A stretch of DNA of 51,574 nucleotides from Cyanobium sp. CH-040 (GTDB lineage Bacteria; Cyanobacteriota; Cyanobacteriia; PCC-6307; Cyanobiaceae). Each line of letters starts with the position of its first letter. Within the stretch, counting starts at the first letter, position 1. Under the pieces are notes generated by a model that had not been told where the DNA came from, searched no databases, and saw nothing but the letters and a program-made list of their open reading frames with translations. The stretch lies in the NCBI RefSeq assembly GCF_024346135.1, contig NZ_JAGQCJ010000018.1, positions 1 through 51,574 on the forward strand, read 5' to 3'. The translations under genes were made by a program, and so were the position numbers. Positions 32,732-40,613 of the stretch are shown here, piece by piece.

Positions 32732-33652
32732 ATGGCCAGCTCGCTGAGCAGCTTTCTGGGCGAGATCGGCCGCCATCAGTTGCTCACCCCGGAGCAGGAG
32801 CTCACCCTGGGCCGCAAGGTGCAGGCGATGGCGGCCCTGCAGGAGCGCTGCCGTCAGGCCGGCGGCCAGGGTCCGGCCTGCGAGTACAGCGATCTGGAGC
32901 GTCGCACCCTGCGCCAGGGAGAGCGGGCCAAGAACCAGATGATCACCGCCAACCTGCGCCTGGTGGTGAATCTGGCCAAGCGTTATCAGAACAAGGGCCT
33001 GGATCTGCTGGATCTGATTCAGGAAGGCACCCTCGGCCTCACCCGCGCCGTGGAGAAATATGACCCCACCCGCGGTCATCGTTTCAGCACCTATGCCTAC
33101 TGGTGGATCCGCCAGGGCCTCAACCGGGCTCTGTCCACCCAGAGCCGCACGATCCGCATTCCGGTGAATGTGAACGAGAAGCTCACCCGCCTGCGGGCGG
33201 CCAAGGCCCGCCATCTGCAGACCCATGGGGTGGCAGCCAGCCCGGCCCAGCTCGCGGCGGCCCTGGATCTCCCCCAGGCGGATGTGGAGGATCTGCTGGC
33301 CTGCGAGCTGCGCAGCGTCACCGTCAGCCTGCAGGGGGTGGTGAAGTCCAAGTCGGACCCCTCCGAGCTGGTGGATGTGCTGCCCAGTCCCGAGCCGGCG
33401 CCGATGGAGCGTGCCGAGCTGGCCGAGCGCAGCGCCACGGTGTGGACCCTGCTGGACCGGGCCAGCCTCACCCCCAAGGAGCGCACGGTGGTGATGCTGC
33501 GCTTCGGCCTGGATGGCAACCATGACTGGCGCACCCTGGCGGAGGTGGCCCGCCAGCTCGGCTGCAGCCGTGAATATTGCCGCCAGGTGGTGCAGCGGGC
33601 CCTGCGCAAGCTCCGGAAAACCGGCATCGACAGCGGTCTGGTGGAGGTGTGA
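32732..33652 (+). CDS. group 2 RNA polymerase sigma-70 factor
   Basis: This 306-residue non-essential (group 2) sigma factor, type common in picocyanobacteria, contains region 1.2 ([19 protein letters not shown]), region 2 with [20 protein letters not shown] and [16 protein letters not shown] (core binding and -10 recognition), region 3 and region 4 with [17 protein letters not shown] and the [20 protein letters not shown] at 32732 matches homologous N-termini. It probably redirects transcription under stress or light change; its targets cannot be read here. It could co-transcribe the DUF1232 gene 38 bases downstream. Confidence 0.92.
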   Translation: MASSLSSFLGEIGRHQLLTPEQELTLGRKVQAMAALQERCRQAGGQGPACEYSDLERRTLRQGERAKNQMITANLRLVVNLAKRYQNKGLDLLDLIQEGTLGLTRAVEKYDPTRGHRFSTYAYWWIRQGLNRALSTQSRTIRIPVNVNEKLTRLRAAKARHLQTHGVAASPAQLAAALDLPQADVEDLLACELRSVTVSLQGVVKSKSDPSELVDVLPSPEPAPMERAELAERSATVWTLLDRASLTPKERTVVMLRFGLDGNHDWRTLAEVARQLGCSREYCRQVVQRALRKLRKTGIDSGLVEV

Positions 33653-33690
33653 CGGGCTGAAAATGGACAGGTTCGCTGCCTGAAAGGCCC

Positions 33691-34050
33691 GTGACCCATT
33701 CCGCTCCTTCCGTCGACGCCGAGGTGCTGGAGAGCAGCGTCGTCGACGAAGCCCTGCTGCTGCGGCTGCTGCGCCGTGCCGGACGGGCGGTGGCCCGGCC
33801 GGCCCTGGAGTGTCTGGAGATGCTGCTCGACCCCGACACGCCCCCCACGGCGAAGTTGACCGTGCTGGCGGCCCTCACCTACCTGCTGGTGCCGCTGGAT
33901 GTGATCCCGGATTTCATCCCGGCCGCCGGCTTCAGCGACGACCTGGTGGCGATGACCGCCCTGCTCGGCGTCTGCGGCCGGCACCGCAGTGAGGCCGTTC
34001 GCATGCGCGCCCAGCGGCGGCTGGATCGCTGGTTCCCGCTCGGCCGGTGA
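33691..34050 (+). CDS. DUF1232 (YkvA-like) protein
   Basis: The 119-residue protein contains the DUF1232 core TAKLTVLAALTYLLVPLDVIPDFIPAAGFSDD, spread over about residues 51-82: a short hydrophobic helix with the strictly conserved DxIPDFIP turn. GTG start at 33691 has GAAAGG seven bases upstream. The family is membrane-associated and of unknown function. Its stop overlaps the next start by one base (TGATG), so the pair is coupled. Confidence 0.85.
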   Translation: MTHSAPSVDAEVLESSVVDEALLLRLLRRAGRAVARPALECLEMLLDPDTPPTAKLTVLAALTYLLVPLDVIPDFIPAAGFSDDLVAMTALLGVCGRHRSEAVRMRAQRRLDRWFPLGR

Positions 34051-34373
34051 TGGTGAGCCTCTCCGCCGAACAGCGTGAGGATCTCCAGGCCTTCCTCAGG
34101 GACTGGCTGCGTCACACCGGCCGCACCCAGGCCGATCTGCGCCGGGCCCTGAAGGCAGGTTCCATCCGCATGCCCGTGCTCCTCGATGCCCTGCAGGGCA
34201 TCCATGCCCGCGGCGGGCTTGCCGGCCTGGCCGAGCAGCTCTGCGCCATCGAGGAGACCTGGCAGCGGGAGGATGCGGCAGCACCGGCCGATCAGCCCTC
34301 GCGAAGCACGCCCCTCGACGCGTCGCTCGGGCAGCTGGATCTGCTGCTTCAGGAAATCCGCGGGGAGTCCTAG
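34050..34373 (+). CDS. hypothetical helical protein coupled to DUF1232 gene
   Basis: The 107-residue soluble protein has a helix-turn-helix-like segment: LQAFLRDWLRHTGRTQADLRRAL followed by MPVLLDALQGIHARGGLAGL, reminiscent of a Cro-type DNA-binding fold, but I cannot confirm DNA contacts. A Ser/Pro linker leads to a C-terminal helix (LGQLDLLLQEIRG). It starts at ATG 34050, overlapping the DUF1232 stop; a GTG at 34047 is equally possible. No named family recognised. Confidence 0.65.
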   Translation: MVSLSAEQREDLQAFLRDWLRHTGRTQADLRRALKAGSIRMPVLLDALQGIHARGGLAGLAEQLCAIEETWQREDAAAPADQPSRSTPLDASLGQLDLLLQEIRGES

Positions 34374-34414
34374 ATCTCCTGCCTCCTGGTCCACCACCCG
34401 TCGCTTCCAGACCG

Positions 34415-34975
34415 ATGACCAGCGCCAACGATCAGCCCCAGTGGTTCACCGTCCTGATGGCTCTGCGCTGGCCGCTGGCGCTGGTGGCGGCCGCGGCGAT
34501 CCTGGGGGGCGTGGTGCTGCGGGTGACGAGCCGGCCCCTTCAGGTCGCCCTGGTGCTCGACAGGCCCCTGCCCGTGCAGGCGGACGTGAGTCAGCTGGCG
34601 CTTCCCGTGGTGCGGGTGCAGGAGCTGGCCAATCCGATCAAGATCCAGGCCCAGGATCTGGTGAGCGTTCGCGGCGCGGTGGAGATCGCCTCGAAGGACG
34701 CCATCCCGATCACGGGACAGCCCAGGATCGTTCTCGACGAGCCGGTTGCGATCAAGGCTGGGGCGCCCCTGCCGGTGAGGAGCGAGGTGGTGATCGAGGC
34801 CAGGCAGCCCCTGCCCGTGAGGGCGGAGGTGGAGGCCCTACGGCCTCTGCCGGTGAAGGGCGAGGTGGATGTGGCCGCCGAGGCGCCGCTGAACGTGAAT
34901 TCCTCGGTCACCCTGGAGACCGATGACACCCCGGTGCAGATCGAGTTCCACAAACGTCTCCGGTCGATCTTCTGA
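34415..34975 (+). CDS. membrane-anchored protein with short beta repeats
   Basis: The 186-residue protein has one N-terminal membrane helix (WPLALVAAAAILGGVVL, about residues 19-35) and then a Pro/Val-rich domain built of 10-16 residue units such as RPLPVQADV, QPLPVRAEVE, RPLPVKGEVDV and APLNVNSSVTL. Alternating hydrophobic residues predict a stack of beta strands in the periplasm. No cysteines are present. It lies 41 bases downstream of the helical protein gene. I do not recognise the family; an envelope spacer or stator role is conceivable. Confidence 0.7.
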   Translation: MTSANDQPQWFTVLMALRWPLALVAAAAILGGVVLRVTSRPLQVALVLDRPLPVQADVSQLALPVVRVQELANPIKIQAQDLVSVRGAVEIASKDAIPITGQPRIVLDEPVAIKAGAPLPVRSEVVIEARQPLPVRAEVEALRPLPVKGEVDVAAEAPLNVNSSVTLETDDTPVQIEFHKRLRSIF

Positions 34976-35024
34976 CGCGCCCCGGCAGGCAGAGTGGGGG
35001 CCCAGCCGTCAACGCGACCGTGCC

Positions 35025-35309
35025 ATGGCCGATCCTGCCGCCTCGCGCCTCAGCCTCCCAGCAGCTTTCCTCCCTGCCGCGGCGGTCGCGTCGCTGGTGC
35101 TGGTGATGGCCTCTCTCCCGGGCACCCCCGCGCTGGCCCAGCGCCAGCTGTTCCTGCGCGGACCCGGCAGCCAGGTGGGCCCCTCCACCGAGGTGGTGCC
35201 CACCAACTGCGTCACGGCTCCTGACGGAACGATCACCTGCGATACGGAGCTGAGGAATCCCCCCGGGAACACCCCCGCCCGTCCCCAGCTCGATCTGTTC
35301 GAGAACTGA
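35025..35309 (+). CDS. small secreted protein, 94 aa
   Basis: A signal peptide (LPAAAVASLVLVMASLPGTPALAQ) ends at ALAQ near residue 41. The mature part of about 53 residues has two cysteines (TNCVTAPDGTITCDTEL), probably disulfide-bonded, and a Pro-rich C-terminus ending QLDLFEN. ATG at 35025 begins the signal. It is 49 bases downstream of the repeat protein and 14 before the PsiE-like gene, so all may share a transcript. No family recognised. Confidence 0.7.
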   Translation: MADPAASRLSLPAAFLPAAAVASLVLVMASLPGTPALAQRQLFLRGPGSQVGPSTEVVPTNCVTAPDGTITCDTELRNPPGNTPARPQLDLFEN

Positions 35310-35323
35310 GGCGGAGTGAGCCG

Positions 35324-35821
35324 ATGCGCTTCCCGCGGATGCGGCGTCTCCTCGATGACGCCAACTATCTCTATGTGATCGACCGCAGCGAGCAGCAGCT
35401 GGCCAAGCTGCTCGGTGTGGTGCTGGTGGTGGTGATGGTTGCCGCCACCGTGCAGCTGGTGGTGGAGGTGTGGAGGGCGCTGCTGGTGCCGGAGACGCCC
35501 TGGCTGGGCGCCAAGCTCAACAAGGTTCTCGGTGACCTGCTCAACCTGCTGATCGCCCTAGAGGTGCTGCAGAACATCACCTCCTACCTGCGGCGGCATG
35601 TGGTGCAGATCGAGCTGGTGCTGCTCACCGCCATGACCGCGGTGGCCCGGAAGGTGATCGTGCTGCCCCCGGGTGCGGAGAACAAACCCCAGCTGCTCGC
35701 GGGCCTGGGGGTGGCGGTGCTGGCGCTGGCCGGTGCCTTCTGGCTGGTGCGCTCGCTCACCCTGCGCAAGCCCCCGTCCAGAACAGGGCCAGCCATACGG
35801 ATCCGGGCTCCCCGTCCGTAG
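35324..35821 (+). CDS. PsiE-like (phosphate-starvation-inducible E family) membrane protein
   Basis: This 165-residue protein has four hydrophobic helices: about residues 27-48, 64-82, 95-112 and 123-145. LNLLIALEVLQNITSYLRRHVVQIELVLLTAMTAVARKVIVL spans the PsiE-family hallmark (I/V ELVLLTAxxAxARKVIV). Function of the family is unknown. The gene's last 65 bases overlap the convergent Nif11-cupin gene, an unusually long tail overlap, but both reading frames look genuine up to their ends. Confidence 0.78.
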   Translation: MRFPRMRRLLDDANYLYVIDRSEQQLAKLLGVVLVVVMVAATVQLVVEVWRALLVPETPWLGAKLNKVLGDLLNLLIALEVLQNITSYLRRHVVQIELVLLTAMTAVARKVIVLPPGAENKPQLLAGLGVAVLALAGAFWLVRSLTLRKPPSRTGPAIRIRAPRP

Positions 35822-36335
35822 CCTCGAGCCTGTGGCGGCGGTGGGCCGGGATCAGCAGCGTGTCGCCGCGGCACAGCTCCAGCACCTCTCCTCCGACCGC
35901 CTTCGTCCCGCCCGCACCGGCCCCGACCCCCTGCGTGGCGTCTGGGGCCAGCCGGATGCGGGCGCTGCCCTGCAGCAGCGTCACCCATTCGTGTTCGCTC
36001 TGGTCGTACCAGAAGCCCGGCGGGCTGCTGGCCTGGCAGGAGTGGATGCGCTCCAGCCGCCAGGTTTCACCCCGGGCCAGCACCGACACCCGCTCCTCCC
36101 CCGCTGGGGGACAGGGGCCGGCGAAGAGGTTGCCATCACTCAGCGCAGCCGCGTCGCCCTCCCCCCAGCGGCGGCCGATCTCGAAACCGTGGCGGCGGGC
36201 CAGGGCCACCACCGCGTGGTGGTGGCTGCAGGCCGCCAGGGCCTCGCGCACGGCCGGGTCGGACTCGCTGAGGGCCACGAAGGCATTGAGCTGGCGCACC
36301 TTCTCGAGGAACTGCTGCAGTTGCGCTTCAGCCAC
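35757..36335 (-). CDS. Nif11-domain / cupin fusion protein
   Basis: In this 192-residue protein residues about 1-55 match the Nif11 domain (FLEKVRQLNAFVALSESD, then ALARRHGFEIG), best known as the leader of Nif11-type RiPP precursors. Residues about 85-190 form a cupin: HEWVTLLQGSARIRL and LCRGDTLLIPAHRRHRLEAT supply the two cupin motifs, with His in HEW and HRRH as possible metal ligands. No double-Gly cleavage motif or Cys/Ser/Thr-rich core follows the leader domain, so it is not a typical precursor. It overlaps the GNAT gene by 8 bases. Confidence 0.78.
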   Translation of the reverse strand: MAEAQLQQFLEKVRQLNAFVALSESDPAVREALAACSHHHAVVALARRHGFEIGRRWGEGDAAALSDGNLFAGPCPPAGEERVSVLARGETWRLERIHSCQASSPPGFWYDQSEHEWVTLLQGSARIRLAPDATQGVGAGAGGTKAVGGEVLELCRGDTLLIPAHRRHRLEATDGEPGSVWLALFWTGACAG

Positions 36336-36885
36336 GGAACTCGGCCGGGGGGATGGGGTCCAGGCGTCTGATCATGCGCCAGCGGGTGAACCAGGCGCCG
36401 GCGAACAGCACCGTTTCCTCGGCCTCCACCAGCCAGCCGCGCCGCTCCAGCAGGGGCCGGGACAGCTGGCTGGCCTCCGTGCGCAGCTGCCGCTGCCCCT
36501 GGTCGCGGGCGTGGCGCTCCAGGGCGCCCAGGATGGCGCTGGCCCGGCCCTGCCGGCAGGCGCGGCCGCGGCAGTAGAGCAGGGCCAGACGGTCGACGGG
36601 ATGGAGCAGCCCGAAGGCCTCGATGCTGCGGGCGCTGCCTGTGCTGCCGGCGCTGCCGGGAGTTGCGGCGGTGCTGGCCAGGCCGAACCCCTCCGCCAGC
36701 GGTTGCCGCAGCGCGCCGGAACGGCCGGGGTGATGGGCCCAGGCGTCGATCTGGTCCGGGCTGTACAGGCCGGCTGCCTGGCTCAGCACCGCGTCGCGGT
36801 ACAGCTCCACCAGTTCGTCGTGGTCGCCGGGCCGAAGGGGGCGCAGCCCGGCGTCGGGGGCCTGATCGCTCGGCAGCGGCTCCAT
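36328..36885 (-). CDS. GNAT family N-acetyltransferase
   Basis: The 185-residue protein begins LRPLRPGDHDELVELYRDAV, a typical GNAT first strand and helix, and has the acetyl-CoA region around LALLYCRGRACRQGRASAILGALERHARDQG (positions about 105-135; R/Q-x-x-G-x-A loop as RACRQGRAS). The end, LERRGWLVEAEETVLFAG, matches the C-terminal GNAT strands. ATG at 36885 chosen; it is the first clear start before the domain. It is upstream of and overlaps the Nif11-cupin gene. Substrate unknown. Confidence 0.85.
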   Translation of the reverse strand: MEPLPSDQAPDAGLRPLRPGDHDELVELYRDAVLSQAAGLYSPDQIDAWAHHPGRSGALRQPLAEGFGLASTAATPGSAGSTGSARSIEAFGLLHPVDRLALLYCRGRACRQGRASAILGALERHARDQGQRQLRTEASQLSRPLLERRGWLVEAEETVLFAGAWFTRWRMIRRLDPIPPAEFRG

Positions 36886-36979
36886 GGAGGCTCGCGCGCA
36901 GGGTGTGGCGACAAGGCTGCCGGATTCCCAGGCTGCCGGATCGCACCCGGCCACACTGGCCCCGAATCCGGTTGCCGCC

Positions 36980-37363
36980 ATGTCCAGCCCTGTCCTCTCC
37001 GAGTCCCGGCGCCCCGGCCGGCCCTTCAGCCGCTGGGTGCTGGCGGGGCTGGCGCTGGCGCTGGCGGCCCTGCTCGGACTGCCCGGGGCCGTGCGGGCCG
37101 AGCCGGGCGAGGGGGCGCGCCTGTTCGAGGCCCACTGCGCCGGCTGCCATGTGCAGGGCGGCAACATCATCCGCCGCCGCAAGACCCTCAAGCTGGCGGC
37201 CCTGGAGCGGGAGGGCATCGCCTCGGAGGCCGCCATCGCCGCCATCGCCGCCGCCGGGGTGGGTCAGATGTCGGGCTACGGCCAGCTGCTGGGGGACGAG
37301 GGGGTGGCAGCCGTGGCCGCCTGGGTGTGGCAGCAGGCGGAGGCGGGCTGGCCGCGGGGCTGA
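36980..37363 (+). CDS. cytochrome c6-like protein (c6B/c6C type)
   Basis: The 127-residue protein has a signal peptide (LALAALLGLPGAVRAEP, cleavage after RAE/ARA near 44) and a small class I cytochrome c: haem motif CAGCH at about 55-59, axial Met in QMSGYG near 99. NIIRRRKTLKLAALEREG is the variant found in c6B/c6C proteins rather than the plastid-type c6 (PetJ), so it likely has lower redox potential and is not the main photosystem I donor. It is exported to the lumen or periplasm. It diverges from the GNAT gene. Confidence 0.85.
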   Translation: MSSPVLSESRRPGRPFSRWVLAGLALALAALLGLPGAVRAEPGEGARLFEAHCAGCHVQGGNIIRRRKTLKLAALEREGIASEAAIAAIAAAGVGQMSGYGQLLGDEGVAAVAAWVWQQAEAGWPRG

Positions 37364-37388
37364 ACCCGGCCTCCCTCGGGCGGGCTGC

Positions 37389-37658
37389 TCAGAAGGCCTG
37401 GATCCAGGGATACACCTGCACCGCCGTCCAGATGCCGTGCCGCCAGTAGGTGTCGCCGTGCACCAGCTCCTCCACCTGCTGCAGGGACTCGGCCTCGTAG
37501 ATCCCGAACACGTGGGTGCTGCCCTCGGTGGGGCCGAGGGTGATCAGGATGCCGGCGTCCTTCTGGCGCTGCAGCCCGGCCAGATGCTCCTCCCGGTAGG
37601 GGGCGCGTTTCTCGAGGGCGTCGTCGCAGTAGGTGCCCCAGAGGACGAATCGGGCCAT
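37389..37658 (-). CDS. YciI-like protein
   Basis: This 89-residue protein of the YciI-like dimeric alpha-beta barrel family has MARFVLWGTYCDDALEKR, REEHLAGLQRQKDAGILITLGP (with the HL of the putative active His) and FGIYEAES. The family includes degradative hydrolases and dehalogenases but most members are uncharacterised. ATG 37658 is a clear start. It stands alone on the minus strand, convergent with the cytochrome gene (25-base gap). Confidence 0.88.
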   Translation of the reverse strand: MARFVLWGTYCDDALEKRAPYREEHLAGLQRQKDAGILITLGPTEGSTHVFGIYEAESLQQVEELVHGDTYWRHGIWTAVQVYPWIQAF

Positions 37659-37851
37659 CGGCGGCTGGTGCGGATCGCCGCGACGCTAGGGCCAGGCTGA
37701 TGCAGCACCCCCTGGTTCGTCCTGGACGGACCGTCGGCTGCCACAGCCCGCCAGGAGGAGCGTGAGCATGCCTGCGAGGGTGATGGGAAGCGTCAGCCGT
37801 CGCCAGACCCGGCGGCGTCGGCTGGTGGCCCGCGCTTCAATGGTTCCCGAC

Positions 37852-38136
37852 ATGATCCTTCACAACCGCTCGATGCACGTTCGCCTCAGCCTGGTGGTCT
37901 CTCTGCTCGCCCTTTCGGCCGGGCTGCCTGCCCGGGCCAACATGGTTGATCAGATCATCCGCAGCAAGTGCCTTGATGCGGTGAACGCCGAGATCAAGTC
38001 GTCCGGCAAGCCGGCTCCTGCCGGCATGTCCGACTACACCTGCGACTGCGTGGTGCAGGAGTTCAAAAAGGGCAATTCGATCAGCCAGGCCTCCGGCACC
38101 TGCAAGCAACGGGCCGTGACCAAGTACGGCGTCTGA
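37852..38136 (+). CDS. small secreted Cys-containing protein
   Basis: The precursor of about 94 residues has a signal peptide (VRLSLVVSLLALSAGLPARAN, cleavage after ARA) and a mature region of about 65 residues with four cysteines (SKCLDAV, DYTCDCVVQEF, GTCKQRA), probably two disulfides. ATGs at 37840, 37852 and 37873 are all in frame; none has a strong ribosome site, and I take 37852. No family name recognised; related small periplasmic proteins occur in other cyanobacteria by my recollection only. Confidence 0.65.
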   Translation: MILHNRSMHVRLSLVVSLLALSAGLPARANMVDQIIRSKCLDAVNAEIKSSGKPAPAGMSDYTCDCVVQEFKKGNSISQASGTCKQRAVTKYGV

Positions 38137-38142
38137 TCAGCG

Positions 38143-38313
38143 TCAGCTCCCTTGCCGCTGCCCCCGCCGGTTGGCGGGCCGGCGTGCCTGGTTGCGGCAG
38201 CGCTCGGAGCAGTAGCGCACCTCGTCCCACACGGCCTTCCACTTGCGGCGCCACTGGAACGGCCGGCCGCACTGGGCGCAGGTCCTGGTGGGACGATCAG
38301 CGTGATGGGGCAT
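38143..38313 (-). CDS. DUF2256 zinc-ribbon protein
   Basis: The 56-residue protein has two Cys pairs: CAQCGRPFQWRRKW near residues 13-26 and YCSERC near 35-40. This spacing with RPFxWRxKWxxxWDEVxYCS is the DUF2256 signature, a small zinc-ribbon of unknown function. It overlaps the 3' end of the methyltransferase gene by 17 bases and is probably its transcriptional follower. Confidence 0.88.
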   Translation of the reverse strand: MPHHADRPTRTCAQCGRPFQWRRKWKAVWDEVRYCSERCRNQARRPANRRGQRQGS

Positions 38314-38926
38314 CGCTCCGGGCCTGGCGCTCGAACACCAGCAGGCGGTTGTTGGCCGGCATGGCCTGATCGGCCCGCAGCTCCAGGCCCAGACTCTGCG
38401 CCTGGGCCCGGAGCTCCCTGGCATCGCGCACTCCCATGGCGGGGTCGATGGCCTGCAGGTGGGCATCGAAGGCGGCGTTGCTGGGGGCGGTGTGCCGGTC
38501 TCCATCCCGAAACGGCCCGTACAGCAGCAGCAGGCCCCTGGGCCGCAGCAACCGGGCCGCGCCCGCGAGGAGCTGGGGCACGGCAGTGGCCGGCATGATG
38601 TGGCAGGTGTTGGCGGTGAACACCGCATCGAAGGGGCCGTGCGGCCACTGCTCCGGCCGGGTCACGTCCAGCGCCACGGGCTCGGCGATCCGTGCCCCGG
38701 GGGCCAGGCCGCTGCGGCCCTCCAGGCGCAGCCGCTCCTCCAGGTCATGGAGCGGCGGCAGGTCGCTGGGCTGCCAGCGCAGGCCGGGCAGGTGGCGCGC
38801 CATGTGAACGGCGTGCTGGCCGCTGCCGGAGCCCACCTCCAGCACCCGGCCCCCCTGCGGCAGCCACTGCGCCAGCACCTCGAGGATCGGCTGCTGGTTG
38901 CGTTCGCAGGCGGCGGAGAAGAGCAT
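38297..38926 (-). CDS. DUF938 SAM-dependent methyltransferase
   Basis: This 209-residue Rossmann-fold methyltransferase has motif I VLEVGSGSGQHAVHMA near 29-44, acid motif around WQPSDLPP, and the DUF938 hallmark FTANTCHIMP near 106-115. The N-terminus (SAACERNQQPILEVL) also matches the family. ATG 38926 is used. Substrate unknown. It is followed by the DUF2256 gene and preceded on the same strand by trpA (15-base gap). Confidence 0.88.
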   Translation of the reverse strand: MLFSAACERNQQPILEVLAQWLPQGGRVLEVGSGSGQHAVHMARHLPGLRWQPSDLPPLHDLEERLRLEGRSGLAPGARIAEPVALDVTRPEQWPHGPFDAVFTANTCHIMPATAVPQLLAGAARLLRPRGLLLLYGPFRDGDRHTAPSNAAFDAHLQAIDPAMGVRDARELRAQAQSLGLELRADQAMPANNRLLVFERQARSDAPSR

Positions 38927-38941
38927 CGCGGCAGCGCCGGT

Positions 38942-39769
38942 TCAGCGGTCGAGCCCGGCCCGCAGCTCCGCGCAGAAGCGGCCCGCGGCCTCGGCGACGG
39001 CCTCTGCAGCGCCAGCGTGCTGCTCGGCGGCGCTGGCCATCACCTTCACCAGGGCACTGCCCACGATGGCGCCGTCAGCGCCCCACTCGCGCACCTGGCG
39101 GGCCTGGTCCGCTCCGGCGATGCCGAAGCCCACCGCCACCGGCGTGGGGCCCAGCGGCTTGAGCTGCCCCACCAGGGCTTCCACCCGGGATTCCAGGCTG
39201 GTGCGCACGCCGGTCACCCCGGTGACGCTCACCAGATAGGTGAAGCCCCGGCTGGCCCGGTGGATGCGGGCCATGCGTTCGGCCGGCGTGGTGGGCGCCA
39301 CCAGCAGCACCAGATCCAGCCCCCGGTCAGCGGCGATGGCCGAGAGTCTCTCGGCTTCCTCCAGCGGCAGGTCGGGCACCACCAGTCCTGCGGCACCGGC
39401 GGCGGCGGCCTCCTCGCAGAAGCGCTCCATGCCGCGGTTGAGCAGGGGGTTGCTGTAGGTGAACAGCACCACCGGGATGGTCAGCTCCCCCTTCAGCGAG
39501 GCGAGCATCTCCAGCACCCGGGCCGGGGTGGTGGCCGCGGCGAGGGCGCGGCTGGCAGCGGCCTGGATCACGGGACCGTCGGCCAGGGGATCGCTGTAGG
39601 GGATGCCCAGCTCCACCAGATCGGCGCCCTGGTGCTGCAGGGCCAGCAGGGTGGCCCGGGTGGCCGCCAGGTGGGGATCGCCGGCCATCAGGAAGGGCAT
39701 CAGGGCACAGCGGCCCTGCCCGGCCAGATCGCTGAAACGCTGCTGAATCGGAGTCAGGACGGCGGTCAC
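38942..39769 (-). CDS. trpA: tryptophan synthase alpha chain
   Basis: This 275-residue TIM-barrel enzyme cleaves indole-3-glycerol phosphate to indole and glyceraldehyde 3-phosphate. MPFLMAGDP and [20 protein letters not shown] carry the catalytic Glu and Asp; [10 protein letters not shown] and [10 protein letters not shown] form the phosphate-binding loops. I take GTG 39769 ([12 protein letters not shown]), which matches the family N-terminus; ATG 39811 would add 14 atypical residues. The beta chain gene is not nearby. Confidence 0.95.
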   Translation of the reverse strand: MTAVLTPIQQRFSDLAGQGRCALMPFLMAGDPHLAATRATLLALQHQGADLVELGIPYSDPLADGPVIQAAASRALAAATTPARVLEMLASLKGELTIPVVLFTYSNPLLNRGMERFCEEAAAAGAAGLVVPDLPLEEAERLSAIAADRGLDLVLLVAPTTPAERMARIHRASRGFTYLVSVTGVTGVRTSLESRVEALVGQLKPLGPTPVAVGFGIAGADQARQVREWGADGAIVGSALVKVMASAAEQHAGAAEAVAEAAGRFCAELRAGLDR

Positions 39770-39800
39770 AGCAGCGAGCTTGCGGCAGGGTGCTGCGAGC

Positions 39801-40136
39801 CTATGCCTCACCCGGTTCCGCCAGCTGGCCGGTTTCGCGCAGCAGCCGCTCCTGCTCCTCGGGGCTGAGGGCGGCGAACTTGCGCTCCAGCTCGGCGATG
39901 GTGGCGGCGTCGTAGGCGTCGCGGTAGGTGCGCCGCTGCTGCATGTAGGTCATGTTGCCCGTCACCGCCCGCAGCAGATAGGTGGCGGTCCAGCCCAGCA
40001 CCACCGCCATCAGCAGCGCCGAGGCGGCGATGCCCGCCGAGAAGCCCTCGAAGCCCCCCAGCTTGAGAACGGCGTAGCCGGCCGCCCCCAGGCCGAACAC
40101 CGCCAGGCCCAGGAGCAGCGCCTGGCCCTTGGTCAT
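39801..40136 (-). CDS. DUF3007 membrane protein
   Basis: The 111-residue protein has two membrane helices ([18 protein letters not shown], about 7-24; [18 protein letters not shown], about 38-55) and a charged C-terminal helix with [17 protein letters not shown] and [11 protein letters not shown], the DUF3007 pattern of cyanobacteria and plastids. It starts in an ATGA overlap with ndhL, a conserved cyanobacterial pairing that suggests a link with the NDH-1 complex. Confidence 0.85.
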   Translation of the reverse strand: MTKGQALLLGLAVFGLGAAGYAVLKLGGFEGFSAGIAASALLMAVVLGWTATYLLRAVTGNMTYMQQRRTYRDAYDAATIAELERKFAALSPEEQERLLRETGQLAEPGEA

Positions 40137-40405
40137 CGGGCGCCCTGCCCGGCCATGCGCAGGTTGATGAAGGGGGCAAACAGGATCAGGCCGGGAAAGA
40201 AGAGAAACACCAGCCCGTAGACGCCGAAGCGCTCCAGCTTGCCCATCACGGTCCAGCGCTTCACCATCCAGGCGTAGAGCGCCAGGGGAATGGCCACCAG
40301 ATAGGTGCCGGCCAGCACCAGATAGAGCGCGATCAGCAGCAGCGCGTCGGACGGGAGGCCCAGCACCGACGGCAGGGTGATGGCGAGGGGGACGCCGGTG
40401 ATCAA
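40133..40405 (-). CDS. ndhL: NDH-1 subunit NdhL
   Basis: This small thylakoid-membrane subunit of the cyanobacterial NDH-1 complex works in respiration and cyclic electron flow. Hydrophobic helices are [23 protein letters not shown] and [30 protein letters not shown] links them and RMAGQGAR ends the protein, all as in NdhL. The start is uncertain: TTG 40405 gives 90 residues; GTG 40366 gives 77; TTG 40426 gives 97. It is 48 bases downstream of the tRNA on the same strand. Confidence 0.88.
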   Translation of the reverse strand: MITGVPLAITLPSVLGLPSDALLLIALYLVLAGTYLVAIPLALYAWMVKRWTVMGKLERFGVYGLVFLFFPGLILFAPFINLRMAGQGAR

Positions 40406-40453
40406 GGGTGCGGCGGACAGCGACAAGGCACTCCGGAGCGATGGATGGACGGG

Positions 40454-40531
40454 TGGTGCGCCCGGCGGGATTCGAACCCGCACTGGAGTCATTTTAAGTG
40501 ACCTGCCTGCTACCGATTGGGCTACGGGCGC
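40454..40531 (-). tRNA. class I tRNA with UAA anticodon (nominally Leu), CCA encoded
   Basis: The cloverleaf is complete: acceptor GCGCCCG/CGGGCGC, T-arm GCGGG-TTCGAAT-CCCGC, anticodon stem GGTCA/TGACT (one G-U), D-arm GCC/GGC with a GG in the loop, A73 and encoded CCA. The loop CTTAAAA puts UAA at positions 34-36 (40494-40496), which reads Leu UUA. But the variable loop is only five bases (CCAGT), whereas tRNA-Leu is class II with a long arm, and the body looks more like tRNA-Arg. No intron is present. The tRNA is certain, the amino acid is not. Confidence 0.85.
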
Positions 40532-40613
40532 CTGGCCGGCCCCTCCACCGGCCCCACGAGTGTATGAGTGCCGGTTCGGTGATCCGTGCTGCCGCACCGT
40601 GCCCTGCGGTTAT

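Noticed and set aside
40454-40531. Group I intron tRNA-Leu(UAA), the well-known cyanobacterial form
   Set aside because: The gene is continuous, has a short variable loop and a different body sequence.
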